Part shown: one piece after another, positions 11,135-20,462 of the stretch
Position numbering within the stretch: position 1 is the first letter of the stretch
Layout: every line of letters starts with the position of its first letter
Source of the DNA: Xanthomonas sp. NCPPB 1128
GTDB lineage: Bacteria > Pseudomonadota > Gammaproteobacteria > Xanthomonadales > Xanthomonadaceae
Reading direction: 5' to 3'
Assembly (NCBI RefSeq): GCF_001043115.1
Contig: NZ_LFME01000035.1
Coordinates: 1 to 50,701 of the forward strand
Length of the DNA: 50,701 nt
Notes under the pieces: generated by a model
Seen by the model: only the letters and a program-made list of their open reading frames with translations
What the model was told of the DNA's origin: nothing
Database searches by the model: none
Translations under genes and position numbers: made by a program

Positions 11135-12418
11135 TTACTGCTTCGGCTGGTCGGAATGCGAGGCGGCGTCCGGCGAATCGCCGTGCGCTGCGCCCTGCGC
11201 CGGGGCGGCACCCTTGGCCGGCGCCGCGGCGCCCTGCGCGCCCTGGCTGGGCGCCGCGCCGGCACCCGGACCCTGGCCCTGGGCGGCGGCGTTCGGATCC
11301 CACGGCTTGGCCACGGCCGGTGCGCCTTCCTTGACCTTGGGCAGGCCGCTGACCACGACCTGGTCGCCGTTCTGCAGGCCGCTGCTGACGATCCACTTGT
11401 CGCCCTGCTGGCCGACCGTAGTCAGATCCTTGCGCACCACCTTGCTGTCCTTGCCGACGACCAGCGCATAGGCGCCCTTGGCGTCGCGCAGCACGGCCGC
11501 CTGCGGGATCAGGTACACGTCCTTGCGCTGGCCCAGGTTGGCCGAGAAGCTGACGAAGGCGCCGGGCAGCAGCACCCGGTCCGGATTGGGCAGCAGCGCG
11601 CGCAGGGTCACCGAGCCGGTGCTCGGGTCGACCGCCGCGCCGGAGAAGTCCAGGGTGCCGGCATGCGCATAGGTGCTGCCGTCGCCGAGCTTGATCTGCA
11701 CGGTGGACTTGTCCTCGGCGTTGAGGGCGACGTTGCCTTCGGTCTGCGCCTGGCGCAGCTGCGCCAGTTCGTCGGAACTCATCGAGAAGTTGACGTACAG
11801 CGGGTCCAACTGGTCGATCGTGGTCAGCAGCGTGCTGTCGCCCTGGCCGACCAGCGCGCCCTCGGTGACCTGCTGCTTGCCGGCGCGGCCGGCGATCGGC
11901 GCGGTGACGGTGGCGTAGCCGAGGTTGATGCGTGCGGTTTCGACTGCCGCACGGGCCTGCTGCACCGACGCAGCGGAGCTGCGTTCGGTGGCCTCGGCGT
12001 TGTCCAGGTCGGACTTGGACACGTAGGCCTGCGGCGCCAGGCTGCGCGCGCGGGCGGCGGCGGCCTTGGCGTTGGCGTAGGTGGCTTCGGCCGCGGCCAG
12101 CTGGCCCTGCGCCGAGGCCAGGGTCGCACGCAGCGGCGCCGGGTCGATCTGGAACAGCGGCTGGCCTTCCTTGACGTCGGTGCCTTCGGTGTACAGGCGC
12201 TTTTCCAGCACGCCGGGGACGCGGGCGCGCACATCGGCGCTGCGGAACGCGGACAGGCGGCCGACCAGTTCGCGCTCAAGCGGCACGGTCTGCGGCTGCG
12301 CCTGCAGCACGCCGACTTCCGGCGGCGGCATGGCCTGCTGCTGCTCCTGTTTCTTGCAGGACGCCAACACCACCACGACGGCGCAGGCCAGGGCGAGAGA
12401 ACGCAACGGGGAGGTCAT
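11135..12418 (-). CDS. RND efflux periplasmic adaptor lipoprotein (AcrA/MexA family)
   Basis: A 427-residue membrane-fusion protein. The N-terminus is a lipoprotein signal with lipobox LASC (C21), so it should be acylated and anchored in the inner membrane facing the periplasm. It has the family layout: split lipoyl domain, alpha-helical hairpin (about residues 95-165, rich in Ala, Arg and Gln), beta-barrel and membrane-proximal domains. The last 60 or so residues are a Gly/Ala/Pro/Gln-rich low-complexity tail (GQGPGAGAAPSQGAQGAAAP) ending HSDQPKQ. It links the pump to an outer-membrane channel. Its ATG overlaps the TGA of the TetR gene (ATGA, 12415-12418), so all three genes are one operon. 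Confidence 0.95.
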   Translation of the reverse strand: MTSPLRSLALACAVVVVLASCKKQEQQQAMPPPEVGVLQAQPQTVPLERELVGRLSAFRSADVRARVPGVLEKRLYTEGTDVKEGQPLFQIDPAPLRATLASAQGQLAAAEATYANAKAAAARARSLAPQAYVSKSDLDNAEATERSSAASVQQARAAVETARINLGYATVTAPIAGRAGKQQVTEGALVGQGDSTLLTTIDQLDPLYVNFSMSSDELAQLRQAQTEGNVALNAEDKSTVQIKLGDGSTYAHAGTLDFSGAAVDPSTGSVTLRALLPNPDRVLLPGAFVSFSANLGQRKDVYLIPQAAVLRDAKGAYALVVGKDSKVVRKDLTTVGQQGDKWIVSSGLQNGDQVVVSGLPKVKEGAPAVAKPWDPNAAAQGQGPGAGAAPSQGAQGAAAPAKGAAPAQGAAHGDSPDAASHSDQPKQ

Positions 12419-13068
12419 CGGGTGGTACTCCGGTCTGGTTTTGTAAAAGGAAGGGAAGGGGCGGCGGCGAACGCGCGCAAAAAGCCGTCCACGGCGAACT
12501 CGGCCCAGGCGCGCTGCGCGGCAGCGTCGCCGCGGTGCGCGCTGTGGAAGCGCTGACGCTCGAAATCCATGCCGACGATCATGCTCAACAGCAACTCAGC
12601 CATGAAGTGCGGATCGTCATGCCGGAGCTGGCCGCGCGCCGTGGCCCCGCGTAGGCGCTCGCTCAGGCGTTGCATCAACGCACCGGCGCTGTCGCGGAAC
12701 AGGGCGCGCGCTTCTTCGGGGAAATGCCGCGACTCGGCGGCGATCAGCTGGCAACTCTGCAGCACGCGCGGTTCCGACAGCTGTTCCAGGTACTCGCAGG
12801 CGAAACGCAGCAGGCCGCCGCGCAGGTCGTCCTGGACCGGCTCCAGCTGTGCGGTGGCCAGATCGAGGTGATCCTGCATCGCCCGCTGCAACAAGCCCTG
12901 CTTGCTGCGGTAGCGGCTGTACAGGGTCTGCTTGGAACAGCCGGCACGGGCCGCCACGGCGTCCATGCTCAGGCCCATGCCTTCCTCCGCCAGCAGTTCG
13001 CGCACGGCAGCGTACACGCGCTGGTCGCGCGCCTGGCGCTGTGCGGCAGAGGCGAGGGGGGTGCTCAT
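12415..13068 (-). CDS. TetR-family repressor of the RND operon
   Basis: A 217-residue TetR-type protein with an N-terminal helix-turn-helix (VYAAVRELLAEEGMGLSMDA, then ARAGCSKQTLYSRYRSKQGL, about residues 18-60) and a helical ligand domain of the AcrR-C type. As first gene of the operon and translationally overlapping the adaptor, it most likely represses its own promoter and so the pump, being released by drug binding. The operator candidate is a few bases upstream of its start. Unlike acrR or smeT, which are divergent from their pump genes, it is co-transcribed with them. Confidence 0.92.
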   Translation of the reverse strand: MSTPLASAAQRQARDQRVYAAVRELLAEEGMGLSMDAVAARAGCSKQTLYSRYRSKQGLLQRAMQDHLDLATAQLEPVQDDLRGGLLRFACEYLEQLSEPRVLQSCQLIAAESRHFPEEARALFRDSAGALMQRLSERLRGATARGQLRHDDPHFMAELLLSMIVGMDFERQRFHSAHRGDAAAQRAWAEFAVDGFLRAFAAAPSLPFTKPDRSTTR

Positions 13069-13074
13069 TGATTG

Positions 13075-13090
13075 TGGACTATACCGTCCA
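13075..13090. promoter_or_regulatory. TetR operator candidate overlapping a -10 element
   Basis: The inverted repeat TGGAC-(6)-GTCCA lies 7-22 bases before the tetR start. On the minus strand it reads TGGACGGTATAGTCCA, and the TATAGT inside resembles a -10 box, so bound repressor would cover the promoter. The -35 region is not clear. The transcript leader would be very short. Confidence 0.6.
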
Positions 13091-13309
13091 GTTTAGAATT
13101 AGAACAGCCTTGACACCGCGGTGTTCTTGCTGACAACAACGTGCCCGGCAAAGCATGGTGACCGCTGCGTGATGATGGTGTTGCGGCCGCTTTGCGCGAT
13201 CTGGCGTGTCGTCTCCGCCACGCCGTCGGTTTGCGATGCAGCAAGGTAGTTGAACGGAGCACCGGTACAATTCCGCCTTTCCCATCGAGCATCGTTGCTG
13301 CTCTCCGTC

Positions 13310-16300
13310 ATGAAACCCAAACACGCCGCTTCCCGTTCCAAATCTTCGGCCGCCACCACCAAGTCCGCGACCGCGTCCGCCGCCAAGTCGGCCAAGGCAC
13401 CTGCGAAGGCGCCTGCCAAGGCCAAGACGCCGGCCAAGCCGGCCGCCCCGCGCAAGGCCGCGCCGCCGCCCAAGCTGGCTGCGACCGTTCCGGCGACCGC
13501 CAAGGTGATCGATGCGGCGCCTGCCGCCAGCGGTTTCAGCCTGGCATCGGTGTTCGCGGCGCTGCGCAAGCGCTACCCGGCCGCGCGCCAGGAGGAGGCG
13601 CAGACCTTCGCCGAGGAGTTCTACAAGCGCATGGAGGAGGACGAGTTCCCCCACCACAGCGCGCAGGAATGGGCGGCGCTGGCCGCGTCGATGCTGGAGT
13701 TCGCGCGCAAGCGCAAGCCGGGCACGGTCAACGTGCGGGTCTTCAACCCGAACCTGAAGGACGACGGCTGGGAGTCGTCGCACACGGTGCTGCAGATCGT
13801 CAACGACGACATGCCGTTCCTGGTCGATTCGGTAAGCATGGCGCTGGCGGAACTGGGCATCGGCGTGCACGTGCTGGGCCATCCGGTGCTGCGCATGCAG
13901 CGCGACAAGAGCGGCACGCTGGAGCACGTGGGCGAGGGCAAGGCGGAATCGCTAATGGCGCTGGAGATCGACCGCCAGCCGCCGGAAGACATGGCGCAGG
14001 TGGAAGCGGCGATCCGGCGCATCCTCGGCGAAGTGCGCAACATCGTGCGCGACTGGGGCGGCATGCGCGAGAAGATGCTGGCGCTGGCCGACGACCTGAC
14101 CACGCGGCGCCTGCCCGTGGACGACAAGGGCCGGCGCGAGGCGCAGGAATTCCTGCGCTGGGCCGCCGCCGACCACTTCACCTTCTTCGGCTACCGCGAA
14201 TACCGCGTCGAGAAGCAGGGCGGCGAAGACGTGCTGGCGCCGCTGGAGGACAGCGGCCTGGGCCTGCTGCGCGGGCAGGACAAGTCGCCGGCGCGGCCGG
14301 TGCGCACGCTGGCCGCACACGGCCTCAGCGAGTCCGGCACCAAGGAAGCGCTGATCCTGACCAAGACCAATGCGCGCTCGCGGGTGCACCGCAGCGGCTA
14401 CATGGACTACATCGGCGTGCTGGAGTTTGACGCCAAGGGCCGCATCATCGCCGAGCAGCGCTTCCTTGGCCTGTTCACCTCCAGCGCCTACAACCGCCGC
14501 CCGTGGGAGATCCCGCTGGTGCGCGAGCGCTTCGACTCGGTCATGCGCAAGTCCGAGCTGACCCCGAGCAGCCACAGCGGCAAGGCGTTGCGCCACATCC
14601 TGGAGACGCTGCCGCGCGAGGAACTGTTCCAGTCCAACGAGGAAGAGCTGTACCGCACCGCGATGGGCATCCTCGGCCTGCAGGAGCGGGTGCGCAGCCG
14701 CCTGTTCCTGCGCCGCGACAAGTACGGCCGGTTCATTTCCGCGCTGGTGTACATCCCGCGCGAGCGCTTCAACACCGACGTGCGCCTGCGCATCGAGGCG
14801 TTGCTGAAGGACGCGCTGCACGGCGAGTACATCGATTCCAACGTGGTCCTGGGCGAATCGCCGCTGGCGCAGTTGCACATGATCGTGCGGCCGAAGCCGG
14901 GCGAGGCGCTGGAGTTCGACACCACCGAGCTGGAATCGCGCCTGGCGCACCTGCTGCGCAACTGGCACGACGACCTGCGCGAGGCGCTGGTGGCCAGCTG
15001 CGGCGAGCGCGATGGCCTGCGCCTGGCCGCCGGCTACGGCCGCGCGCTGCCGGCCGGCTACATCGAGGAGTCGACCGCGCAGATCGCCGCGCGCGACGTC
15101 GAGCGCCTGGCCGCGCTGCGCGGCCCGGAAGACCTGCACCTGAGCCTGCAGGCGCTGCGCCGTGACGGCACCGACAGCCTGCGCCTGAAGCTGTACCGCC
15201 AGCACGACGACCTGCCGCTCTCCGACGTGCTGCCGATGATGGAGAACCTGGGCCTGCGGGTGATCTCCGAGCGCCCGTACCGGCTGGTGGTCGACGGCAC
15301 CGCGCTGTCGATCCAGGACTTCGAGGTCGAGCCGCTGGCCGGCAGCATCGACGTGGAAGCCGCCGACGCGCCGCTGTGCGAGGCGTTCGTGCGGATCTGG
15401 CGCGGCGATGCCGAGAATGACGGCTTCAACCGCCTGATCGTCGGCGCCAGCCTGAGCTGGCGCCAGGTCGCGGTGCTGCGCGGCTACTGCAAGTACCTGC
15501 TGCAGACCGGCGTGCCGTTCTCGCAGGCCTACGTGGAAGAGACCTGCAACCGCTATCCGTTGCTGGCGCGCTTGCTGGTGGAACTGTTCGAGGCGCGCTT
15601 CGATCCGGCCACCGGCAGCGAGAGCAAGGCGCAGATCGCCGAGGGCCAGGCCGCGCTATCCGCGCAGCTGCGCCTGCTGGCCAGCGGCGACGAGGCCGCG
15701 CTGAAGGCGCTGCAGCCGGTGATCGACGCGCGCAGCGGCAATCGAGAGGCACAGCTGGAGGCGGTCTCGGCCGCGCTGCTGAAGCTGTTCGACCAGGTGG
15801 CGAGCCTGGACGAGGACCGCATCCTGCGCAGCTTCAAGGGCGTGATCGAGGCGACCCTGCGCACCAGTCACTACCAGCGCAACGCCGATGGCGGGCTGGG
15901 CCACTGCATCAGCTTCAAGCTGGATTCGGCCAAGGTGCCGGACCTGCCCAAGCCGCGTCCGTACCGCGAGATCTTCGTGTACGGCCCGCGCGTGGAGGGC
16001 GTGCACCTGCGCTTCGGCGCGGTGGCGCGCGGCGGCCTGCGCTGGTCCGACCGGCGCGAGGACTTCCGCACCGAGGTGCTGGGCCTGGTCAAGGCGCAGA
16101 TGGTCAAGAACACGGTGATCGTGCCGGTCGGCGCCAAGGGCGGCTTCTTCTGCAAGCGCCCGCCGGTCGGTGGCGACCGCGATGCGGTGCTGGCCGAAGG
16201 CATCGCCTGCTACAAGCTGTTCATCCAGGGCCTGCTGGACATCACCGACAATATCGTCGGCGGCAAGATCGTGCCGCCGCCGCAGGTGGTGCGCCACGAT

Positions 16301-18427
16301 CAGGACGATCCGTACCTGGTGGTCGCCGCCGACAAGGGCACCGCCACCTTCTCCGACATCGCCAATGGTCTGGCGCTGGACCACGGCTTCTGGCTGGGCG
16401 ATGCGTTCGCCTCCGGCGGCTCGGTCGGCTACGACCACAAGGGCATGGGCATCACCGCGCGCGGCGCCTGGGAGTCGGTCAAGCGCCACTTCCGCGCGCT
16501 GGGCCGCGACTGCCAGAGCGAGGACTTCACCTGCGTGGGCATCGGCGACATGTCCGGCGACGTGTTCGGCAACGGCATGCTGCTGTCGCGCCACATCCGC
16601 CTGCTGGCCGCGTTCGACCACCGCCACATCTTCCTCGACCCGAACCCGGATGCGGCGGCGTCCTTCGCCGAGCGCGAGCGCCTGTTCAAGCTGCCGCGCT
16701 CCAGCTGGGCCGACTACGACGCCAAGCTGATCAGCGCCGGCGGCGGCATCTACCCGCGCACGCTCAAGTCGATCGAGATCAGCGCGCCGGTACGCGACGC
16801 GCTGGGCCTGGAGCCGGGCGTCAAGCAGCTCTCGCCGAACGACCTGATGAACGCCATCCTCAAGGCGCCGGTGGACCTGTTCTGGAACGGCGGCATCGGC
16901 ACCTACGTCAAGGCCGCCAGCGAGACCCATGGCGACGTGGGCGATCGCGCCAACAACGGCGTGCGCGTCAACGGCGGCGAGCTGCGCTGCAAGGTCGTGG
17001 GCGAGGGCGGCAACCTCGGCCTGACCCAGCTCGGCCGCATTGAGGCCGCGCAGGTCGGCGTGCTGCTCAACACCGACTTCATCGACAACTCGGCCGGCGT
17101 GGATACGTCCGACCACGAGGTCAACATCAAGATCCTGCTCAACGACGTCGTGCAGGCCAAGAAGCTGACCCTGGAGGCGCGCAACAAGCTGCTGGCGTCG
17201 ATGACCGACGAAGTGGCCGAGCTGGTGCTGTGGGACAACATCCGCCAGAACCAGGCGCTGAGCCTGATGGAGCGGATGAGCGTCAAGCGCCTGGGCTCCA
17301 AGCAGCACTTCATCCGCACCCTGGAAGCGCAGGGCCTGCTCGACCGGCAGATCGAATACCTGCCCTCGGACGCGGAGATCTCCGCGCGCAAGGCGCGTGG
17401 CCAGGGCCTGACCCGGCCGGAGCTGGCGGTGCTGCTGTCCTACTCCAAGCTGGTGGCGTTCCAGCAACTGCTGGAATCGGACATCCCCGAGGACCCGTAC
17501 CTGTCCAAGGAGCTGCAGCGCTACTTCCCGCAGCCGCTGCAGAAGAAATACGCCGATGCGATGGAGCGGCACCGCCTCAAGCGCGAGATCATCGCCACCG
17601 CGGTGACCAACACCACCATCAACCGCATGGGCGCCACCTTCCTGATGCGCATGCAGGAGGACACCGGTCGCAGCATCGCCGAGGTCGCCAAGGCCTACAC
17701 CATCAGCCGCGAGACGCTGGACGCGCGCGCGCTGTGGACGCAGATCGACGCGCTGGACGGCAAGGTGCCCGAGTCGGTGCAGATCGACGCGCTGGAGGTG
17801 ATCTGGACGCTGCAGCGCGCCTTCGTGCGCTGGCTGCTGTTCCGCCCGGGCCCGATGCCGGGCATCACCGCGGCGGTGGAGCGCTACTACGAGCCGTTCA
17901 ACGACATCCGCGTCGCCTCCGGCGTGCTGCCCGACTCGCAGCGTCCGCGCTATGAAGCGCTGGTGCAGGAGTGGCAGGACAAGGGCCTGCCGCCGGCGCT
18001 CGCCCAGCAGCTGTCGGAACTGCGCTTCCTGGAGCCGGCGTTCGACATCATCGAAATGGCGCGCACCCGCAAGCTCAAGCCGGTGGAGGTGTCGAAGGTG
18101 CACTTCCGCCTCGGCGAGGCGCTGCAGTTGCCGTGGCTGTTCGAGCAGATCGACGCGCTGGAGGTCAACGGCCGCTGGCATGCGGTGGCCCGCGGCGTGC
18201 TGCGCGATGAACTGGCCAAGCACCACGGTGTGTTGGCCGGCCAGGCGCTGAGCCTGCCGGGCGGCACCGCCGAGGCCAAGGTGCAGCACTGGCTGCAGCG
18301 CGACGACAGCAGCCTGCGCTTCACCCTGAGCATGCTGCAGGAACTGGCGGCACAGAAGACGCTGGACTACCCGACCGTGTCGGTGGCGGTGCAGCGGCTT
18401 GGCCAGTTGGCGGCGCACGGCGTCTGA
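13310..18427 (+). CDS. gdhB: NAD-specific glutamate dehydrogenase, large (about 180 kDa) type
   Basis: A protein of about 1705 residues that oxidatively deaminates glutamate to 2-oxoglutarate and ammonia with NAD. Length and order match the bacterial L-180 class: a long N-terminal regulatory region with ACT-like folds (DDMPFLVDSVSMALAE), then the dehydrogenase core at about residues 890-1300 (RGGLRWSDRREDFRTEVLGL, KNTVIVPVGAKGGFFCK, GDMSGDVFGNGML), then a helical C-terminal region. I chose ATG 13310 because the longer frame from 13250 adds unrelated sequence. Residues 5-65 are a Lys/Ala/Pro-rich, histone-like tail, presumably disordered. The gene is single, followed by a strong hairpin. In this class regulation is often allosteric, which the N-terminal domains would suit. 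Confidence 0.95.
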   Translation: MKPKHAASRSKSSAATTKSATASAAKSAKAPAKAPAKAKTPAKPAAPRKAAPPPKLAATVPATAKVIDAAPAASGFSLASVFAALRKRYPAARQEEAQTFAEEFYKRMEEDEFPHHSAQEWAALAASMLEFARKRKPGTVNVRVFNPNLKDDGWESSHTVLQIVNDDMPFLVDSVSMALAELGIGVHVLGHPVLRMQRDKSGTLEHVGEGKAESLMALEIDRQPPEDMAQVEAAIRRILGEVRNIVRDWGGMREKMLALADDLTTRRLPVDDKGRREAQEFLRWAAADHFTFFGYREYRVEKQGGEDVLAPLEDSGLGLLRGQDKSPARPVRTLAAHGLSESGTKEALILTKTNARSRVHRSGYMDYIGVLEFDAKGRIIAEQRFLGLFTSSAYNRRPWEIPLVRERFDSVMRKSELTPSSHSGKALRHILETLPREELFQSNEEELYRTAMGILGLQERVRSRLFLRRDKYGRFISALVYIPRERFNTDVRLRIEALLKDALHGEYIDSNVVLGESPLAQLHMIVRPKPGEALEFDTTELESRLAHLLRNWHDDLREALVASCGERDGLRLAAGYGRALPAGYIEESTAQIAARDVERLAALRGPEDLHLSLQALRRDGTDSLRLKLYRQHDDLPLSDVLPMMENLGLRVISERPYRLVVDGTALSIQDFEVEPLAGSIDVEAADAPLCEAFVRIWRGDAENDGFNRLIVGASLSWRQVAVLRGYCKYLLQTGVPFSQAYVEETCNRYPLLARLLVELFEARFDPATGSESKAQIAEGQAALSAQLRLLASGDEAALKALQPVIDARSGNREAQLEAVSAALLKLFDQVASLDEDRILRSFKGVIEATLRTSHYQRNADGGLGHCISFKLDSAKVPDLPKPRPYREIFVYGPRVEGVHLRFGAVARGGLRWSDRREDFRTEVLGLVKAQMVKNTVIVPVGAKGGFFCKRPPVGGDRDAVLAEGIACYKLFIQGLLDITDNIVGGKIVPPPQVVRHDQDDPYLVVAADKGTATFSDIANGLALDHGFWLGDAFASGGSVGYDHKGMGITARGAWESVKRHFRALGRDCQSEDFTCVGIGDMSGDVFGNGMLLSRHIRLLAAFDHRHIFLDPNPDAAASFAERERLFKLPRSSWADYDAKLISAGGGIYPRTLKSIEISAPVRDALGLEPGVKQLSPNDLMNAILKAPVDLFWNGGIGTYVKAASETHGDVGDRANNGVRVNGGELRCKVVGEGGNLGLTQLGRIEAAQVGVLLNTDFIDNSAGVDTSDHEVNIKILLNDVVQAKKLTLEARNKLLASMTDEVAELVLWDNIRQNQALSLMERMSVKRLGSKQHFIRTLEAQGLLDRQIEYLPSDAEISARKARGQGLTRPELAVLLSYSKLVAFQQLLESDIPEDPYLSKELQRYFPQPLQKKYADAMERHRLKREIIATAVTNTTINRMGATFLMRMQEDTGRSIAEVAKAYTISRETLDARALWTQIDALDGKVPESVQIDALEVIWTLQRAFVRWLLFRPGPMPGITAAVERYYEPFNDIRVASGVLPDSQRPRYEALVQEWQDKGLPPALAQQLSELRFLEPAFDIIEMARTRKLKPVEVSKVHFRLGEALQLPWLFEQIDALEVNGRWHAVARGVLRDELAKHHGVLAGQALSLPGGTAEAKVQHWLQRDDSSLRFTLSMLQELAAQKTLDYPTVSVAVQRLGQLAAHGV

Positions 18428-18441
18428 GGTCTCGCGCCGAT

Positions 18442-18469
18442 GGCCAGGCCCGCGCTTGCGGGCCTGGCC
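18442..18469 (+). terminator. Hairpin terminator after glutamate dehydrogenase
   Basis: A perfect 12-bp stem GGCCAGGCCCGC/GCGGGCCTGGCC with loop GCTT, 14 bases after the stop codon. It lacks a T-run, so termination efficiency is uncertain. Confidence 0.65.
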
Positions 18470-18473
18470 CATA

Positions 18474-18533
18474 GCAGTACCGCGTCAACCCGTGGTACTG
18501 CCTGGCGCGTTGCAGCGATCGCTGCAACGCGCC
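18474..18533. repeat. Two further inverted repeats
   Basis: First, GCAGTACC (18474-18481) pairs with GGTACTGC (18494-18501) across a 12-base loop. Second, 18504-18533 is a perfect 30-bp palindrome with half GGCGCGTTGCAGCGA, followed by TTT. With the 18442 stem this makes three consecutive palindromes in 92 bases. The rest of the gap to 18697 shows nothing recognisable. Confidence 0.75.
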
Positions 18534-18697
18534 TTTGGCTGGATTGGCGCTTGGCTGTCCGCCCGCATTGTCAGGTCGGTGGCGCGCCGCTGCAGCTGTC
18601 GACCGCGCCGTGCAAGCCCCTGGGATTCTGCACGCCCTCGCCGATCCGATCCGTGCCGTCCGTGCACGCGCCTGCAGCCTTCATCTCGAGACGCACC

Positions 18698-19324
18698 ATG
18701 CTGTACCTGGCCATCCCCGCGGTGATCCTGTTGCTGATCGTCATCCAGGCACGGCAGCCCCCACTGGAGGTGCGGCTGGTGCTGGCAGTGCAGCAGGCGC
18801 GGCAGGGCGACCTGCGACGCTTGCGCGCACTCTCCAGGAAATCGATTGGCGATGCCGCCTATGCGCTGTTTCTGCAGCTGGACGCCAATGGCGAGCAGGC
18901 CGCGGCGCTGGTGGCACTGAAGCGTGCGGTCCATGCCCGCACCTGGCTGGACATCCGTGGCTGCAGCGTGGCGATGCGCGAGTACGGCCGCCGTCGCTTT
19001 CTGGGTGTGGGCGCCACGCCGGACCATGCCGCGCTGCTGGCGGAGTGGAGCCGTCCCGGCTGGTGCTCGGGCGCTGGCTGGGAGCCCAAACTGGCCTGGA
19101 TCCAGGGTTGCGGCCCGGAGGGGTGCAGGGATGTGGCGCGCGCCTGGTACTGGCTGTACCTGGCCGATGCGCGCAAGCAGGAGGGCATGGGCGAGATCAG
19201 GTCGGTGGAACTGGCGCAGCAGGTGCGCGAGTATCTGCGTCCTCTGGTGCCGGCCTCGGTGCGTCAGGCGATGCAGGAGCAGGCGGCGCAGACTGCGCAC
19301 GACGATTACCTGTCCGGCAGATAA
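18698..19324 (+). CDS. Membrane-anchored protein of unknown function
   Basis: A 208-residue protein I do not recognise. ATG 18698 is chosen because it begins MLYLAIPAVILLLIVIQA, a single N-terminal membrane anchor or uncleaved signal; the earlier part of the frame is unlike protein. The remainder is helical, rich in Ala, Arg and Leu, with five Cys (DIRGCSVAM, RPGWCSGAGW, IQGCGPEGCRD). Its arrangement of helices (AWYWLYLADARKQEGM) faintly recalls Sel1/TPR-like repeats, but I cannot establish this. The next gene is nadK, 219 bases on, with no evident link. Confidence 0.65.
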   Translation: MLYLAIPAVILLLIVIQARQPPLEVRLVLAVQQARQGDLRRLRALSRKSIGDAAYALFLQLDANGEQAAALVALKRAVHARTWLDIRGCSVAMREYGRRRFLGVGATPDHAALLAEWSRPGWCSGAGWEPKLAWIQGCGPEGCRDVARAWYWLYLADARKQEGMGEIRSVELAQQVREYLRPLVPASVRQAMQEQAAQTAHDDYLSGR

Positions 19325-19543
19325 GGCGGTCGGTGCGATACGGCCCAGCCACCGGGCGCTGTGCCGGCAATCACGGGAGCGCCGAAACTGTTCTGGGACA
19401 AGCCTTGAACGCCATCGCATCGCATTGCATGTGCTGCACGTGGCGACTGCAACGGCCACCGCCGTGTCTGAAATTCTTCGTGTATGGGCGTCGCTGGTTC
19501 ATCACCGCGCGCCGGTCATGGCGCCCCGGGTATGATCGGGGCC

Positions 19544-20329
19544 ATGAATGCTTCCGTCCTGCCGTCCTCGCCCCGCATCTGTTTCCTCGCCAGCGTCGCG
19601 CCGGAGGCGCAGCGGGCGCGCGACCACCTGGTGACGCGCTACGGCGATTGCGAGCCGGCCGACGCCGACGTGCTGTGCGCGCTCGGTGGCGACGGCTTCA
19701 TGCTGCAGACCCTGCATCGCCACGGCAGTCTGGGCAAGCCGGTGTTCGGCATGAAGCTGGGCACGGTCGGCTTCCTGATGAACCAGTTCCGCGACGACGA
19801 CCTGGTCGCGCGGCTGGCCCTGGCCGAGCCGGCCAAGCTGCGTCCGCTGGAAATGCTGGCGCAGACCGAATCCGGCGCCACCACCGGTTCGCTGGCCTAC
19901 AACGAGGTCTCGCTGCTGCGGCAGACCCGCCAGGCCGCGCACGTGAGCATCGATCTCAACGGCCAGACCCGCGTCGACGAACTGATCTGCGACGGCGTGC
20001 TGGTGTCCACCCCGGCCGGCAGTACCGCCTACAACTCCTCCGCGCACGGCCCGATCCTGCCGCTGGGGTCGCACACCCTGGCGCTGACCCCGATCGCGCC
20101 GTACCGGCCGCGGCGCTGGCGCGGCGCGATCCTCAAGGCCGACATCGAGGTGCGCTTCCGCGTGCTGGACCCGTACAAGCGCCCGGTCAGCGTCACCGCC
20201 GACTCGCACGAGACCCGCGACGTGGTCGAAGTCACCATCCGCGAATCCCGCGACCGCCTGGTCACCCTGCTGTTCGATCCCGAGCACAACCTGGAGGAGC
20301 GGATCCTGAGCGAGCAATTTATGGTGTAG
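19544..20329 (+). CDS. nadK: NAD kinase
   Basis: A 261-residue cytosolic enzyme that phosphorylates NAD to NADP using ATP or polyphosphate. The diacylglycerol-kinase-like signature GGDGF (residues 48-52, catalytic D50) and the nucleotide-binding NE motif (AYNE, N120-E121) are present. The glycine-rich [10 protein letters not shown] segment follows. Length fits the short bacterial form. ATG 19544 is preferred over 19532 because family members start close to the first beta-strand (RICFLAS). Together with the kynurenine genes on the other strand it adds to the NAD(P) theme of the region. Confidence 0.95.
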   Translation: MNASVLPSSPRICFLASVAPEAQRARDHLVTRYGDCEPADADVLCALGGDGFMLQTLHRHGSLGKPVFGMKLGTVGFLMNQFRDDDLVARLALAEPAKLRPLEMLAQTESGATTGSLAYNEVSLLRQTRQAAHVSIDLNGQTRVDELICDGVLVSTPAGSTAYNSSAHGPILPLGSHTLALTPIAPYRPRRWRGAILKADIEVRFRVLDPYKRPVSVTADSHETRDVVEVTIRESRDRLVTLLFDPEHNLEERILSEQFMV

Positions 20330-20330
20330 G

Positions 20331-20460
20331 GGCGGGGATTCGGGAGTGGGGATTAGGGATTCGTAACAGCGCATCTGCTTTGTCCGCCAATTCCCGACCT
20401 ACGTTCCGACACCTTTGCCTGCTTCTGCAAATCTCCAATCCCCACTGCCGAATCCCCGCC
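20331..20460. repeat. Family A inverted repeat between nadK and the 5'-nucleotidase
   Basis: The left arm at 20331-20363 (GGCGGGGATTCGGGAGTGGG and on) pairs with the right arm at 20430-20460 (CCAATCCCCACTGCCGAATC and on) across a loop of 66 bases. The element fills the whole intergenic space and ends two bases before the next start codon, so it must be part of that gene's leader or ribosome binding region. Confidence 0.85.
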
Positions 20461-20462
20461 CA

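Noticed and set aside
7628-12556. Plus-strand open frame of about 1642 codons
   Set aside because: It is the antisense of the RND pump and adaptor; His/Arg/Gln/Leu-rich translation typical of such shadows.
15656-18472. Minus-strand open frame of about 938 codons
   Set aside because: Antisense of the glutamate dehydrogenase gene.
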